Assembly (NCBI RefSeq): GCF_002944405.1
Contig: NZ_CP024307.1
Coordinates: 1,570,501 to 1,634,500 of the forward strand
Length of the DNA stretch: 64,000 bases
Origin: Sinorhizobium fredii
Lineage (GTDB): Bacteria; Pseudomonadota; Alphaproteobacteria; Rhizobiales; Rhizobiaceae
Direction of reading: 5' to 3'
Shown here piece by piece: positions 27,468 through 36,180 of this stretch (positions within the stretch are counted from its first letter, which is position 1; the number at the start of each line of letters is the position of its first letter). The translations under genes were made by a program, and so were the position numbers. The notes beneath the pieces are model-generated. The model made no database searches, was not told the DNA's origin, and saw nothing but the letters and a program-made list of their open reading frames with translations.

Positions 27468-28925
27468 ATGTCGCAGCAATTATCCGTTTTCCCGGCATTT
27501 TTCCGCGTCGCTCAGAAGAGCGTGGCGGTATTCGGCAATGGGGACGAGGCCTTCGCCAAGGTTCGGCTGCTTTTGAACACCGAGGCGCGTATCCTCGCCT
27601 ATGCGGATCATCCGGAGCCGGCTTTTGCGGCTTTCCTGGAGGACAAGGGGATCGAGACGGTTCGCGAAGCCTTTGCCGATCATCAGGTCGAAGGCGCCGC
27701 ACTGGTCTTTGCGGCGACCGGCGATGCGGCTGCCGACCGGGTGATCGTGACCGCGGCACGCGAGCGCAAGGTCCCGGCCAATGCCGTCGACCAGCCCGAC
27801 TATTGCGATTTCCTGACGCCGGCGCTGGTCAACCGTGCCCCCGTCGCCATCGCCATCGGCACGGAAGGGGCAGGGCCCGTTCTGGCGCAGATGATTCGCG
27901 CCCAGATCGACCAGTTGCTGTCGCCCTCGCTTGGGATCGTGGCGACGCTAGCCGCGAGCTACCGCGAGGCGGTCGATCGCCTCATCCCGCGCGGCGTGGC
28001 GCGGCGCGTCTTCTGGCGGCGGTTCTTCTCAGGTCCGGTGGCGGATCATGTCGCGCTCGGCGATCTCGCTTCCGCCCGCCGCGAGGCCTCCCGGCTGCTC
28101 GACGCGACCGAGCGTGTTTCCGGCCATGTCTGGCTGGTCGGCGCCGGTCCGGGTGCCGAGGATCTGCTGACGCTGAGGGCGCAGCGGGTGATGATGGAAG
28201 CGGACGCCATCGTCTATGATGCCCTGGTGCCGCAGGCGATCGTCGACATGGGCCGCCGCGATGCCGAGCGGCTTTCGGTCGGCAAGCGCAAGGGCTGCCA
28301 CACCAAGTCGCAGGACGAGATCAATCATCTGCTCGTGAAGCTCGCCAAGGAGGGCAAGCGCGTCGTGCGGCTGAAATCCGGCGATCCGCTAATCTTCGGC
28401 CGGGCCGGCGAAGAGATGGCCGCAATGCGCGAGGCTGGCGTCAGCTATGAGATCGTCCCCGGCATCACGTCGGCCTTTGCCGCCGCAGCGGATTTCGAGC
28501 TGCCGCTGACACTTCGCGGCGTTGCATCGTCGCTGGTCTTCACCACCGGCCATGATCTAGCTGGTGACGTGCTTCCCGACTGGGCGCGGCTTGCCGTTTC
28601 CGGCGCGACGATTGCGGTCTATATGGGCCGCTCGGTCGCCGCTTCGGTGGCGGGCCGGCTGATGCAGGCGGGGCTGCCGGCGGAAACGACCGTCGCCGTC
28701 ATCGAGAATGCTAGCCGCCCCGAGCGGCGCCTGCTGCACGGCATCCTCCGGGAGCTGCCGGATCTCGAGAACCGCACGGAACTCGACGGCCCGGTCATGG
28801 TGATCATCGGCGACGCGGTCGCCGGCGCGCGTTTCGACCGGTCGGAGCCGCTCGCTGCCGGCCGGCGCAAGGGCGCCGGGCCGAGCGCTTCTGGCGCGCA
28901 TCGCGCCGAACACATTTTGAATTGA
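27468..28925 (+). CDS. cysG: Siroheme synthase (CysG, multifunctional)
   Basis: CysG makes siroheme, the prosthetic group of sulfite and nitrite reductase, from uroporphyrinogen III. The 485-residue protein is the full fusion. The N-terminal part (about 1-200) is the precorrin-2 dehydrogenase/ferrochelatase, with GNGDEAFAKVRLLL and FAATGDAAADR. The C-terminal part (about 215-470) is the SAM-dependent methyltransferase, with LVGAGPGAEDLLTLRAQR, VVRLKSGDPLIFGRAGEE and PGITSAFAAAA. It starts the cluster cysG-DUF2849-cysI-DUF934, where the siroheme user is two genes downstream. Confidence 0.96.
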   Translation: MSQQLSVFPAFFRVAQKSVAVFGNGDEAFAKVRLLLNTEARILAYADHPEPAFAAFLEDKGIETVREAFADHQVEGAALVFAATGDAAADRVIVTAARERKVPANAVDQPDYCDFLTPALVNRAPVAIAIGTEGAGPVLAQMIRAQIDQLLSPSLGIVATLAASYREAVDRLIPRGVARRVFWRRFFSGPVADHVALGDLASARREASRLLDATERVSGHVWLVGAGPGAEDLLTLRAQRVMMEADAIVYDALVPQAIVDMGRRDAERLSVGKRKGCHTKSQDEINHLLVKLAKEGKRVVRLKSGDPLIFGRAGEEMAAMREAGVSYEIVPGITSAFAAAADFELPLTLRGVASSLVFTTGHDLAGDVLPDWARLAVSGATIAVYMGRSVAASVAGRLMQAGLPAETTVAVIENASRPERRLLHGILRELPDLENRTELDGPVMVIIGDAVAGARFDRSEPLAAGRRKGAGPSASGAHRAEHILN

Positions 28926-28935
28926 GGACGACGTG

Positions 28936-29253
28936 ATGGTGAGCAAGGTTTTGACGGCAAATCGCTTGGCGGACGGGATCTCCGTCTGGCTCGACGCCTC
29001 CGGCAACTGGGGGGAGTCGCTGCAGGATGCTTTTGTCGCCCGCCACGCCGAGGCTGTCGCCGCCCTCGAGGCGACCGGCAAGACCGCCTTCGCCGACAAC
29101 AAGGTCGTCGACGTCAATGTCGTTGACGTGGAAGAGGTCGACGGCATACTCCGGCCGCTGCGCATGCGCGAGCGGATCCGGGCCGAGGGCCCGTCAATTT
29201 CCTATGCCGCCGGTTATCACGGGCTTTCCGGCCCCAAGAATTTTGCTGCCTGA
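28936..29253 (+). CDS. DUF2849 family protein
   Basis: This small protein of about 105 residues has no recognisable catalytic motif. It opens with VLTANRLADGISVWLDASGNW, typical of the DUF2849 family, which in alphaproteobacteria sits directly before cysI. The context suggests a part in assimilatory sulfite reduction, perhaps assembly or electron supply, but this is inference. GTG 28933 is in frame one codon upstream of ATG 28936; GAGG at 28924 suits the ATG better. It lies 10 bases after cysG and 14 before cysI. Confidence 0.8.
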   Translation: MVSKVLTANRLADGISVWLDASGNWGESLQDAFVARHAEAVAALEATGKTAFADNKVVDVNVVDVEEVDGILRPLRMRERIRAEGPSISYAAGYHGLSGPKNFAA

Positions 29254-29267
29254 GGACCTGAGCTTTC

Positions 29268-30941
29268 ATGTACCGTTACGACGAATTCGACCACGCCTTC
29301 GTTTCCGCACGCGTCGAGCAGTTCCGCGATCAGGTCCAGCGGCGGCTGTCCGGTGAATTGGCCGAGGATGCCTTCAAGCCGCTGCGCCTGATGAACGGCG
29401 TCTATCTGCAGCTTCACGCCTATATGCTTCGCGTCGCCATCCCCTATGGGACGCTGTCGAGCCGTCAGATGCGCATGCTCGCCCATATCGCGCGCAAATA
29501 CGACCGCGGCTACGGGCATTTCACCACGCGCCAGAACATCCAGTACAACTGGCCGCGCCTTTCCGACACGCCGGACATCCTCAAGGACTTGGCGAGCGTC
29601 GAAATGCACGCGCTGCAGACTTCCGGCAACTGCATTCGCAACGTCACGGCGGATCATTTCGCCGGTGCCGCGGCCGACGAAGTTGCCGACCCGCGCCCCT
29701 ATGCGGAGATTCTTCGCCAATGGTCGAGCGTCCATCCGGAATTCTCGTTCCTGCCGCGCAAGTTCAAGATCGCCGTTACCGGCGCCGAGCGCGATCGCGC
29801 CGCGATCCAGGTTCATGACATCGGCCTGCATCTGAAGAAGGATGAGAACGGCAAGCTCGGCTTTGCCGTCTATGTCGGCGGCGGCCAGGGCCGCACCCCG
29901 ATGATCGCCAAGAAGATCCGCGACTTCCTGCCGGAAGAGGATCTGCTTTCCTATACGACGGCGATCATGCGCGTTTACAACCTCTATGGCCGCCGCGACA
30001 ACAAGTACAAGGCGCGCATCAAGATCCTCGTGCACGAGACCGGCGCGGAGGAACTGGCGCGTCAGGTCGAGGTCGAGTTCGCCAGCCTCAAGGACACCGA
30101 ACTGAAGCTGCCCGACGCCGACATCCAGGCGATCGCCTCCTATTTTGCGCCGCCTGCACTGCCGAACCGGGCCGAAGGCTGGGAAAACCTCGCTCGCTGG
30201 AAGAAGGCCGATGGGGCTTTCGCTCAGTGGGTCCATCAGAACGTCCAGCCGCACAAGCATCCGGACTACGGCATGGTGACGATTTCGCTGAAGCCGATCG
30301 GTGGCATTCCGGGCGATGCGACCGACAGCCAGATGGAAGTGGTGGCCGACATCGCCGAGGAATACGCCTTCGATGAAATCCGCGTCAGCCATGAGCAGAA
30401 CCTGATCCTACCGCATGTGGCGCTCGCCGATCTGGAGCCGGTCTATCGGGCGCTGGTCGCCGCCGGTCTCGCCACCGCCAATGCGGGGCTGATCACCGAT
30501 ATCATTGCCTGTCCCGGCCTCGACTACTGCGCGCTCGCCAATGCGCGCTCGATCCCGGTCGCGCAGGAGATTTCCAGCCGCTTCGGTTCGACCGAGCGGC
30601 AGGCCGAAATCGGCGAGCTGAAGATCAAGATTTCCGGCTGCATCAATGCCTGCGGCCACCATCATGTCGGCCATATCGGCCTGCTCGGCGTAGAGAAGAA
30701 GGGCGCGGAACTCTATCAGATCACGCTTGGCGGCTCCGGCGACGAGAACACCTCGATCGGCGAGATCATCGGCCGCGGCTTCGAGCCGGAGAAGGTGACG
30801 GATGCGGTGGAGACGATCGTCGACACCTATCTCGGCCTCCGCCGCGACAAGTCGGAAACCTTCCTTGAAGCCTATCGCCGCGTCGGGCCGCAGCCTTTCA
30901 AGGATGCCCTTTACGGCGGCGGCGCCCAGGAAGCCGCGTGA
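29268..30941 (+). CDS. cysI: Sulfite reductase hemoprotein (nitrite/sulfite reductase family)
   Basis: This protein reduces sulfite to sulfide with six electrons using siroheme and a 4Fe-4S cluster. Over 557 residues it has two ferredoxin-like/siroheme half-domains. Cluster ligands are C415 and C421 (CPGLDYC) and C458 and C462 (GCINACGHHH), matching the family C-X5-C...C-X3-C pattern. The N-terminal half carries TRQNIQYNWPRLSDTPDILKDL. It could reduce nitrite instead, but clustering with cysG, DUF2849 and DUF934 points to sulfur. No NADPH flavoprotein gene (cysJ) is present, so electrons probably come from ferredoxin; fpr lies nearby. Confidence 0.93.
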   Translation: MYRYDEFDHAFVSARVEQFRDQVQRRLSGELAEDAFKPLRLMNGVYLQLHAYMLRVAIPYGTLSSRQMRMLAHIARKYDRGYGHFTTRQNIQYNWPRLSDTPDILKDLASVEMHALQTSGNCIRNVTADHFAGAAADEVADPRPYAEILRQWSSVHPEFSFLPRKFKIAVTGAERDRAAIQVHDIGLHLKKDENGKLGFAVYVGGGQGRTPMIAKKIRDFLPEEDLLSYTTAIMRVYNLYGRRDNKYKARIKILVHETGAEELARQVEVEFASLKDTELKLPDADIQAIASYFAPPALPNRAEGWENLARWKKADGAFAQWVHQNVQPHKHPDYGMVTISLKPIGGIPGDATDSQMEVVADIAEEYAFDEIRVSHEQNLILPHVALADLEPVYRALVAAGLATANAGLITDIIACPGLDYCALANARSIPVAQEISSRFGSTERQAEIGELKIKISGCINACGHHHVGHIGLLGVEKKGAELYQITLGGSGDENTSIGEIIGRGFEPEKVTDAVETIVDTYLGLRRDKSETFLEAYRRVGPQPFKDALYGGGAQEAA

Positions 30942-30967
30942 GCGAAGCCGCACAAGGATTTGAGAAG

Positions 30968-31465
30968 ATGACGAAAATCTGGAATGAGAGCGGCTTCTTG
31001 AACGATGATCCCTGGGTCGTCGAAACCGAAGAGACGAAGGCCGGCTCGAACGAGAAGGCAGTCCTCGGCCTCGACGCCTTCCTGGAACAGGCGGCGGCCG
31101 GCGCGTCGGGCCTGGGTGTCCTGGTCGCTCCTGCGGACGACGTGACGCGTCTGGCGCCCCACCTCAGCCAGATCGCCCTGGTGGCGCTGGCCTTCCCGGC
31201 CTTCAATGACGGCCGCGCTTTCAGCCACGCTTCGCTGCTGCGCAGCCGGCTGGGCTTCGAAGGCGAAGTCCGCGCCGTCGGCGACGTGCTGATCGACCAG
31301 ATCCCGCTAATGCTGCGTTGTGGCATCGACAGTTTCGCGGTCACCAATGCAACGGCGATCAAGAGGCTCTCGGAAGGGCGCCTGCCGGGTATCGCCAATC
31401 ATTACCAGCCGACGGCAAAACCGTCGGCAGACGCCAAATCCTACAGCTGGCGTCGCGTCTCTTAA
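30968..31465 (+). CDS. DUF934 family protein (sulfite-reduction cluster)
   Basis: This protein of about 165 residues belongs to the family found next to sulfite reductase in many proteobacteria. It has LGVLVAPADDVTRLAPHLSQIALVALAFPAFNDGRAFS and a LLRSRLGFEGEVRAVGDVLIDQ stretch that marks the family. Its biochemical role is not established; some annotations call it an oxidoreductase. I chose ATG 30968, but a GTG at 30938 overlaps the cysI stop as GTGA and would add ten residues, giving direct translational coupling. Confidence 0.8.
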   Translation: MTKIWNESGFLNDDPWVVETEETKAGSNEKAVLGLDAFLEQAAAGASGLGVLVAPADDVTRLAPHLSQIALVALAFPAFNDGRAFSHASLLRSRLGFEGEVRAVGDVLIDQIPLMLRCGIDSFAVTNATAIKRLSEGRLPGIANHYQPTAKPSADAKSYSWRRVS

Positions 31466-31523
31466 AAAACGCGGCCCGCGACAGTGTGAAGCAAGCCGAA
31501 ATCCCAGAAAGAGCCTATATTTG

Positions 31524-31580
31524 GAAGGGAATTCCTTTCAATTTGCCAAGGCTTGGAATATCCGCTCGTAGTTGATAAAA
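31524..31580 (+). promoter_or_regulatory. fpr upstream region with palindromes and promoter candidate
   Basis: GAAGGGAATTCCTTTC (31524-31539) is a near-perfect palindrome and CCAAGGCTTGG (31546-31556) is a perfect one. CTTGGA (31552-31557), a 17-base spacer and ATAAAA (31575-31580) form a weak sigma-70 promoter. The palindromes would overlap the -35 region and could bind a repressor or redox activator. Confidence 0.35.
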
Positions 31581-31609
31581 AGCCTCACCATTACAGGACT
31601 GAAGCAACA

Positions 31610-32422
31610 ATGAATGCGCCGGCAAAAAAGGAAGATTTCGCTGTACAGGTACCGGCGGGTGTATTCGCCGAGACGGTGACCAGCGTCGAGCATTACACGG
31701 ACCGGCTCTTCCGCTTCCGCATGACGCGTCCGCAGGAGTTTCGCTTCCGCTCCGGCGAGTTCGCGATGATCGGCCTGATGGTCGGCGACAAGCCCGTCTA
31801 TCGTGCCTATTCGATCGCGAGCCCCGCCTGGGACGAGGAACTGGAGTTCTTCTCGATCAAGGTGCCGGACGGTCCGCTGACGTCGCATCTGCAGACGATC
31901 AAGCCGGGTGACCAGGTGCTGATGCGCAAGAAGCCTACGGGCACGCTGGTGCTCGACGCGCTCGTGCCCGGCCGGAGGCTCTACATGTTCTCGACCGGTA
32001 CGGGCATTGCGCCCTTCGCGAGCCTGATCCGCGACCCGGAAACCTACGAGAAATTCGAGGAAGTCATCCTCACCCATACCTGCCGCGACGTGGCCGAGCT
32101 GAAATACGGCTTCGATCTCGTCGAGGAAATCCGCAACCACGAGTTCTTGAACGAGATCGTCGGTGACAAGCTGCGCCACTATGCGACCGTGACGCGCGAG
32201 GATTATCCCTTCAGGGGCCGGATCACCGACCTGATGACGAACGGCAAGTTCTTCGCCGATCTCGGCCTGCCGCCGCTCGACCCGGCGATCGACCGCGGCA
32301 TGATCTGCGGCTCGACCGCCATGCTGAAGGATACCAAGGAAATCCTCGAAGCGGCCGGTCTGACGGAAGGCGCCAACAACAAGCCGGCCGAATTCGTCAT
32401 CGAGCGCGCCTTCGTCGGCTGA
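31610..32422 (+). CDS. fpr: Ferredoxin (flavodoxin)-NADP+ reductase
   Basis: Fpr moves electrons between NADPH and ferredoxin or flavodoxin. The 270-residue protein is of the bacterial subclass: FAD site YRAYSIASPAWDEELEF, the NADP loop MFSTGTGIAPFASLIRDPETYEKFEEVILTH split over residues about 125-155, and the C-terminal extension ending FVIERAFVG. It follows the sulfite reductase genes, where it could supply reduced ferredoxin, and in other proteobacteria it also serves oxidative-stress defence. The start MNAPAKK was preferred because the frame above it lacks similarity. A strong two-way terminator follows. Confidence 0.94.
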   Translation: MNAPAKKEDFAVQVPAGVFAETVTSVEHYTDRLFRFRMTRPQEFRFRSGEFAMIGLMVGDKPVYRAYSIASPAWDEELEFFSIKVPDGPLTSHLQTIKPGDQVLMRKKPTGTLVLDALVPGRRLYMFSTGTGIAPFASLIRDPETYEKFEEVILTHTCRDVAELKYGFDLVEEIRNHEFLNEIVGDKLRHYATVTREDYPFRGRITDLMTNGKFFADLGLPPLDPAIDRGMICGSTAMLKDTKEILEAAGLTEGANNKPAEFVIERAFVG

Positions 32423-32447
32423 CACGCCGAGCAATCGATCTGATCTG

Positions 32448-32481
32448 AAAAGGAGGTGCATCCAGCGGTGCACCTCCTTTT
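32448..32481. terminator. Two-way intrinsic terminator, fpr and GntR gene
   Basis: AAAAGGAGGTGCA (32448-32460) and TGCACCTCCTTTT (32469-32481) are perfect 13-bp arms with an 8-base loop. The T-rich arm ends serve fpr on the plus strand and the convergent GntR gene on the minus strand. Confidence 0.9.
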
Positions 32482-32510
32482 CTTTGACGGCTCGGCAAAG
32501 TTGATGCTGC

Positions 32511-33128
32511 CTAACCCTCAGCCAAATAATCCATCAGCTGCGACATGGACGCGGAAGCACCGGCAGCATCCGCCGCTTCGATCGCGTGCATGACCTTCAC
32601 GTGGCGCTCCACCGAGCCTTTCATCTTTTCCGGCGATGCCGATGCGAACCAGATGCGGCGCGCATGGGTCTGGAGCGGCGACAGGGCCGCCGTCAGGAAG
32701 CGGTTCGGGCAGGCCTCTTCCATCACCTCGTCGAACATCTTGTCTGCCACCAGAAAGCCCTCGAGATCGCCGTGAGCGGCGCAGTCCAGCATCTGCCGCC
32801 TGCAGTCGCTCATCTCTCGGCGGGCATCGGCGCTTGCATGTTCGGCAACAAGCGCGGCCGCCACCGGTTCGAGCTGTTGACGCGTCTGCATCACATGGAT
32901 CCGATCGTCCGGTCGGATGCGGCTGATCTCAAGACCGACCCTCGGGCGGACCTCGATCAGGCCCTGCCAAGCGAGTTTCTGGATCGCCTCCCGGACCGGT
33001 GTGCGGCCGTGATTGGCGAGTTCGAGCAACTGCCGTTCGGTGACGAGCGTTCCCGGCTTCAGCTTCAAGGTGACGATGAGGCGCTCGAGCGCCAGATAGG
33101 CGAGATGGGCCTGCGACTGCGACGGCAT
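32511..33128 (-). CDS. GntR-family regulator (FadR/FCD type)
   Basis: This 205-residue regulator has a winged helix at residues about 8-70 (LERLIVTLKLKPGTLVTERQLLELANHGRTPVREAIQKLAWQGLIEV). An all-helical FCD ligand domain follows, with possible metal-binding His and Asp residues in FDEVMEEA and HVKVMHAIEAAD. It is divergent to a DapA-family gene. Two copies of TGATATATCA stand between them, one 18 bases from its own ATG, so self-regulation and control of the partner are likely. The inducer is probably the substrate or product of that enzyme, but it is not identifiable from sequence. Confidence 0.9.
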   Translation of the reverse strand: MPSQSQAHLAYLALERLIVTLKLKPGTLVTERQLLELANHGRTPVREAIQKLAWQGLIEVRPRVGLEISRIRPDDRIHVMQTRQQLEPVAAALVAEHASADARREMSDCRRQMLDCAAHGDLEGFLVADKMFDEVMEEACPNRFLTAALSPLQTHARRIWFASASPEKMKGSVERHVKVMHAIEAADAAGASASMSQLMDYLAEG

Positions 33129-33145
33129 GAATGTCCCTGCGCTTG

Positions 33146-33201
33146 TGATATATCAGAGATTGACACAGTTCCGAAATCATGGCAAGTTGGCTGATATATC
33201 A
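33146..33201. promoter_or_regulatory. Twin GntR operator candidates with back-to-back promoters
   Basis: TGATATATCA occurs at 33146-33155 and at 33192-33201, with 36 bases between the copies; the second extends to CTGATATATCAG. Between them lie TTGACA (33160-33165, plus strand) and CTTGCC (33186-33181, minus strand), each with a weak -10 candidate 17 bases on. Each palindrome would cover the transcription start of one direction. Confidence 0.75.
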
Positions 33202-33219
33202 GATCGAAGGAGGCTTCTC

Positions 33220-34113
33220 ATGTGGCGCGGCGTATTTCCGGCAGTAACGACGAAATTCACGACTGAAGGTGGTCTCGACAAGGCCGAGATGGAGCGCTGC
33301 TTCGCGCTGCAGTTCGAGGCAGGCGTCGACGGCATGATCGTCTGCGGCTCGCTCGGCGAGAACATGACGTTGGAACCGGAGGAAAAAATCGAGATATTGA
33401 AGATCGCCAAGTCGGTCGCCGGCGGCAAGCCGGTGCTGATGACGATCTGCGAAAGCGCCACGCGCCGCGGCGAAGCGGCGGCGAGGGCAGCAGCCAAGGC
33501 CGGGGCCGACGGCTTCATGGTTCTGCCGGGCGTGCCTTATAAATCCGCGCCGGCGGAGACGCTCGCCCATATCCAGGCGGTCGCTGCCGCTGGAGGCCTG
33601 CCGATCATGGTCTACAACAACCCGGTCGCCTACGGCGTCGACGTGACGCTTTCGATGTTCGATGAACTGGCCAGAAACGAACTCGTCGTCGCGATGAAGG
33701 AATCGACCGACGACATCCGCCGCGTGACCGACGTTCTGACCCGCTTCGGCGAACGCTTCGACTGCTTCACCGGCGTAGATAACCTGGCACTCGAAAGCCT
33801 GCTGATGGGTGCCCATGGCTGGGTCGCCGGCCTTGTCGTCGCCTTCCCGAAGGAGACGGTGGCGATCTGGAAGCTGGTCCAAGCCGGGCGTCTCGAAGAG
33901 GCGAGGGCGATCTATCGCTGGTTCCGCCCGCTGCTCGACCTCGACGTCTCCACCAATCTCGTCCAGAACATCAAGCTCGCGGAAGTTTTTGCGATCGATT
34001 CCAACGATCGCGTCCGCGCCCCGCGGCTGCCGCTCGCCGGTGCAGAGCGTCGGCGGGTTGAAGGAATTATCGAGGCCGCGCTGGCAAAGCGTCCGACGCT
34101 GCCGGTTCTTTGA
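33220..34113 (+). CDS. DapA-family aldolase/lyase (dihydrodipicolinate synthase-like)
   Basis: This 297-residue TIM-barrel Schiff-base enzyme has catalytic K160 in VAMKEST and the base tyrosine Y132 in MVYNNPVAYG. The carboxylate-binding loop is CGSLGENMTL (43-51), where true DapA has GTTGE. The changes argue against lysine biosynthesis. Better guesses are catabolic members such as 1-pyrroline-4-hydroxy-2-carboxylate deaminase, keto-deoxy-sugar dehydratase or N-acetylneuraminate lyase, in that order. GAAGGAGG upstream of ATG 33220 is a strong ribosome site. The divergent GntR gene is the likely regulator. No transporter of its own is adjacent, but aapP follows on the opposite strand. Confidence 0.85.
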   Translation: MWRGVFPAVTTKFTTEGGLDKAEMERCFALQFEAGVDGMIVCGSLGENMTLEPEEKIEILKIAKSVAGGKPVLMTICESATRRGEAAARAAAKAGADGFMVLPGVPYKSAPAETLAHIQAVAAAGGLPIMVYNNPVAYGVDVTLSMFDELARNELVVAMKESTDDIRRVTDVLTRFGERFDCFTGVDNLALESLLMGAHGWVAGLVVAFPKETVAIWKLVQAGRLEEARAIYRWFRPLLDLDVSTNLVQNIKLAEVFAIDSNDRVRAPRLPLAGAERRRVEGIIEAALAKRPTLPVL

Positions 34114-34179
34114 GGACCGGCCGGTCGACGACCGCCCATTCTCTTCACTGAGCTTCCTGGCCCGGGGCATAAATGAAAA

Positions 34180-34208
34180 CGGCCCGTCAGTAATGACGGG
34201 CCGCTTTT
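34180..34208. terminator. Two-way intrinsic terminator, DapA-like gene and aapP
   Basis: CGGCCCGTCA (34180-34189) pairs with TGACGGGCCG (34194-34203) across a GTAA loop. T-runs flank both sides (TTTT at 34205 on plus, TTTT opposite 34176-34179 on minus), so it serves both convergent genes. Confidence 0.9.
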
Positions 34209-34230
34209 CGTGCGAACTCGTACCGCGATT

Positions 34231-35007
34231 TCAGTGCAGGATCTGGCTCAGGAACAGCTTGGTGCGCTCATGCTGCGGGTTGTCGAAGAATTCGGCCGGC
34301 GAATTCTGTTCGACGATCTGGCCCTGGTCCATGAAGATGACGCGGTTGGCGACCTGGCGGGCGAAGCCCATTTCGTGAGTGACGCACAGCATCGTCATGC
34401 CTTCTTCTGCAAGGCCCACCATCGTATCGAGCACTTCCTTAATCATTTCCGGATCGAGCGCCGACGTTGGCTCGTCGAAAAGCATGATCTTCGGGTTCAT
34501 GCAAAGCGAACGGGCAATCGCGACGCGCTGCTGCTGGCCGCCGGAGAGCTGGCCCGGATATTTGAGTGCCTGCTCGGGAATCTTGACGCGCTTGAGGAAA
34601 TGCATTGCGATTTCCTCGGCCTGCTTCTTCGGCATTTTGCGCACCCAGATCGGCGCCAGCGTGCAGTTTTCCAGAATGGTCAGGTGCGGGAAGAGATTGA
34701 AGTGCTGGAACACCATGCCGACTTCGCGGCGCACTTCGTCGATCTTCTTCAGGTCGTTGGTGAGTTCGATGCCGTCGACGACGATCTTGCCCTTTTGGTG
34801 TTCCTCGAGGCGGTTGATGCAGCGGATCATCGTCGATTTGCCGGAGCCCGACGGGCCGGCGATGACGATGCGCTCGCCGCGCATCACTTTAAGATTGATG
34901 TCGCGCAGTACGTGGAAGTCACCATACCACTTGTTCATGTTGGTGATTTCGATTGCGACATCCGTCTTCGAGACGGTCATTTTTGAAGCGGTGGCCGTAT
35001 TTGCCAT
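34231..35007 (-). CDS. aapP: General L-amino-acid ABC transporter, ATP-binding protein
   Basis: This is the energy-coupling subunit of the Aap importer. Its 258 residues have Walker [11 protein letters not shown]-loop [11 protein letters not shown], the signature [15 protein letters not shown], Walker [14 protein letters not shown] and the switch His in [12 protein letters not shown]. It is the last gene of aapJ-aapQ-aapM-aapP. In Rhizobium leguminosarum the Aap system takes up a broad range of L-amino acids and contributes to bacteroid nutrition. The distance to aapM is 14 bases. Confidence 0.95.
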   Translation of the reverse strand: MANTATASKMTVSKTDVAIEITNMNKWYGDFHVLRDINLKVMRGERIVIAGPSGSGKSTMIRCINRLEEHQKGKIVVDGIELTNDLKKIDEVRREVGMVFQHFNLFPHLTILENCTLAPIWVRKMPKKQAEEIAMHFLKRVKIPEQALKYPGQLSGGQQQRVAIARSLCMNPKIMLFDEPTSALDPEMIKEVLDTMVGLAEEGMTMLCVTHEMGFARQVANRVIFMDQGQIVEQNSPAEFFDNPQHERTKLFLSQILH

Positions 35008-35021
35008 TATATTTCCCCTTT

Positions 35022-36176
35022 TTATCGGTGGCTCTTGTCGAGCAGGCGTTCCATGAAGCCTGAATAGCGCGACATGCCGAAGCAGAAAAGCCAGAATACA
35101 AAGCCTGCGAAGATCAGGCCCGTCAGCGGCGTTACCGCGGACGCCCAGTTCGCGTCGCTAAAGTTCAGCCGGACAATGCCGAGCAGGTCGAACATGCCGA
35201 TGATCGAAACGAGCGACGTGTCCTTGAACAGGCCGATGAAGGTGTTGACGATACCGGGGATCACCAGCTTCAGCGCCTGCGGCAGGATGATGAGGTTCAT
35301 CTTCTGCCAGTAGCTGAGACCGAGCGAATCGGCGCCTTCATATTGGCCCTTCGGAATGGCCTGCAGGCCGCCGCGGACAACCTCCGCCATATAGGCGGAG
35401 GCGAAGAGCGACACGCCGATCAAGGCACGAAGGAACTTGTCGAAGGTGACGCCCTGCGGCAGGAACAGCGGCAGCATGACGCTAGCCATGAACAGCACCG
35501 TAATCAGCGGAACGCCGCGCACCATCTCGATGAAGACCGTGCAGAGCATCTTGATCACCGGCATGTTCGATCGCCGTCCGAGCGCCAGCAGAATGCCGAG
35601 CGGCAGCGAAACCGCGATCCCGACGAACGAGAGGACCAGAGTGACCATGAGACCGCCCCAAAGCGCCGTCTCGACATAGGTGAGGCCGAGCCAGCCGCCG
35701 GGAAGCAGGATCGTGGCGAGGATCGGCAGGACCGCCAGCAACAGAACCGCGTTCAACCCCTTGTAAGGAATCTTTGGGATGAGCATCGGAACGAGGAACA
35801 GCACGAAGAGGATGCCGACGAGAGCGGGGCGCCACTGCTCCTCGAGCGGATAGCGGCCGAAGACGAACTGCCCGAGCTTTGCATTGACGAAAGCCCAGCA
35901 GGCGCCGCTCCAGCCTTCCGGTTGCGAGCCGCCTTGGGCGACCGTGGCGCAGACGCCGCGACCGCCGCCCGTCCATGCCGCGTCTACGAAAAGCCACTGG
36001 ATCGCCGGCGGCACCAGCCATGCCAGGATGAGCAGGCTGATGATCGTCAGGACGCTGTCCTTCGGCGTGGCGAAGAGGTTCTTGCGCAGCCACCGGACGA
36101 TGCCAGCTTCCAGGGCGGGGGCGGGTGAGGCTTCGATCATCGAAGCACGAACGAAGGATGCTTGTTGCGTGCTCAT
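35022..36176 (-). CDS. aapM: General L-amino-acid ABC transporter, permease AapM
   Basis: This 384-residue inner-membrane permease has about eight hydrophobic segments. The polar-amino-acid (HisMQ) core carries the EAA-loop region [27 protein letters not shown], which docks to AapP. A long N-terminal extension (residues 1-170) with extra membrane segments is typical of Aap and Bzt permeases and distinguishes them from smaller HisM proteins. It starts 4 bases after the aapQ stop, so the two are co-translated. Confidence 0.94.
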   Translation of the reverse strand: MSTQQASFVRASMIEASPAPALEAGIVRWLRKNLFATPKDSVLTIISLLILAWLVPPAIQWLFVDAAWTGGGRGVCATVAQGGSQPEGWSGACWAFVNAKLGQFVFGRYPLEEQWRPALVGILFVLFLVPMLIPKIPYKGLNAVLLLAVLPILATILLPGGWLGLTYVETALWGGLMVTLVLSFVGIAVSLPLGILLALGRRSNMPVIKMLCTVFIEMVRGVPLITVLFMASVMLPLFLPQGVTFDKFLRALIGVSLFASAYMAEVVRGGLQAIPKGQYEGADSLGLSYWQKMNLIILPQALKLVIPGIVNTFIGLFKDTSLVSIIGMFDLLGIVRLNFSDANWASAVTPLTGLIFAGFVFWLFCFGMSRYSGFMERLLDKSHR

Positions 36177-36180
36177 GTTC

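Noticed and set aside
33220-34113. Lysine-pathway dihydrodipicolinate synthase (dapA)
   Set aside because: The GTTGE loop is changed and the gene is under a dedicated GntR regulator; a catabolic family member is more likely.
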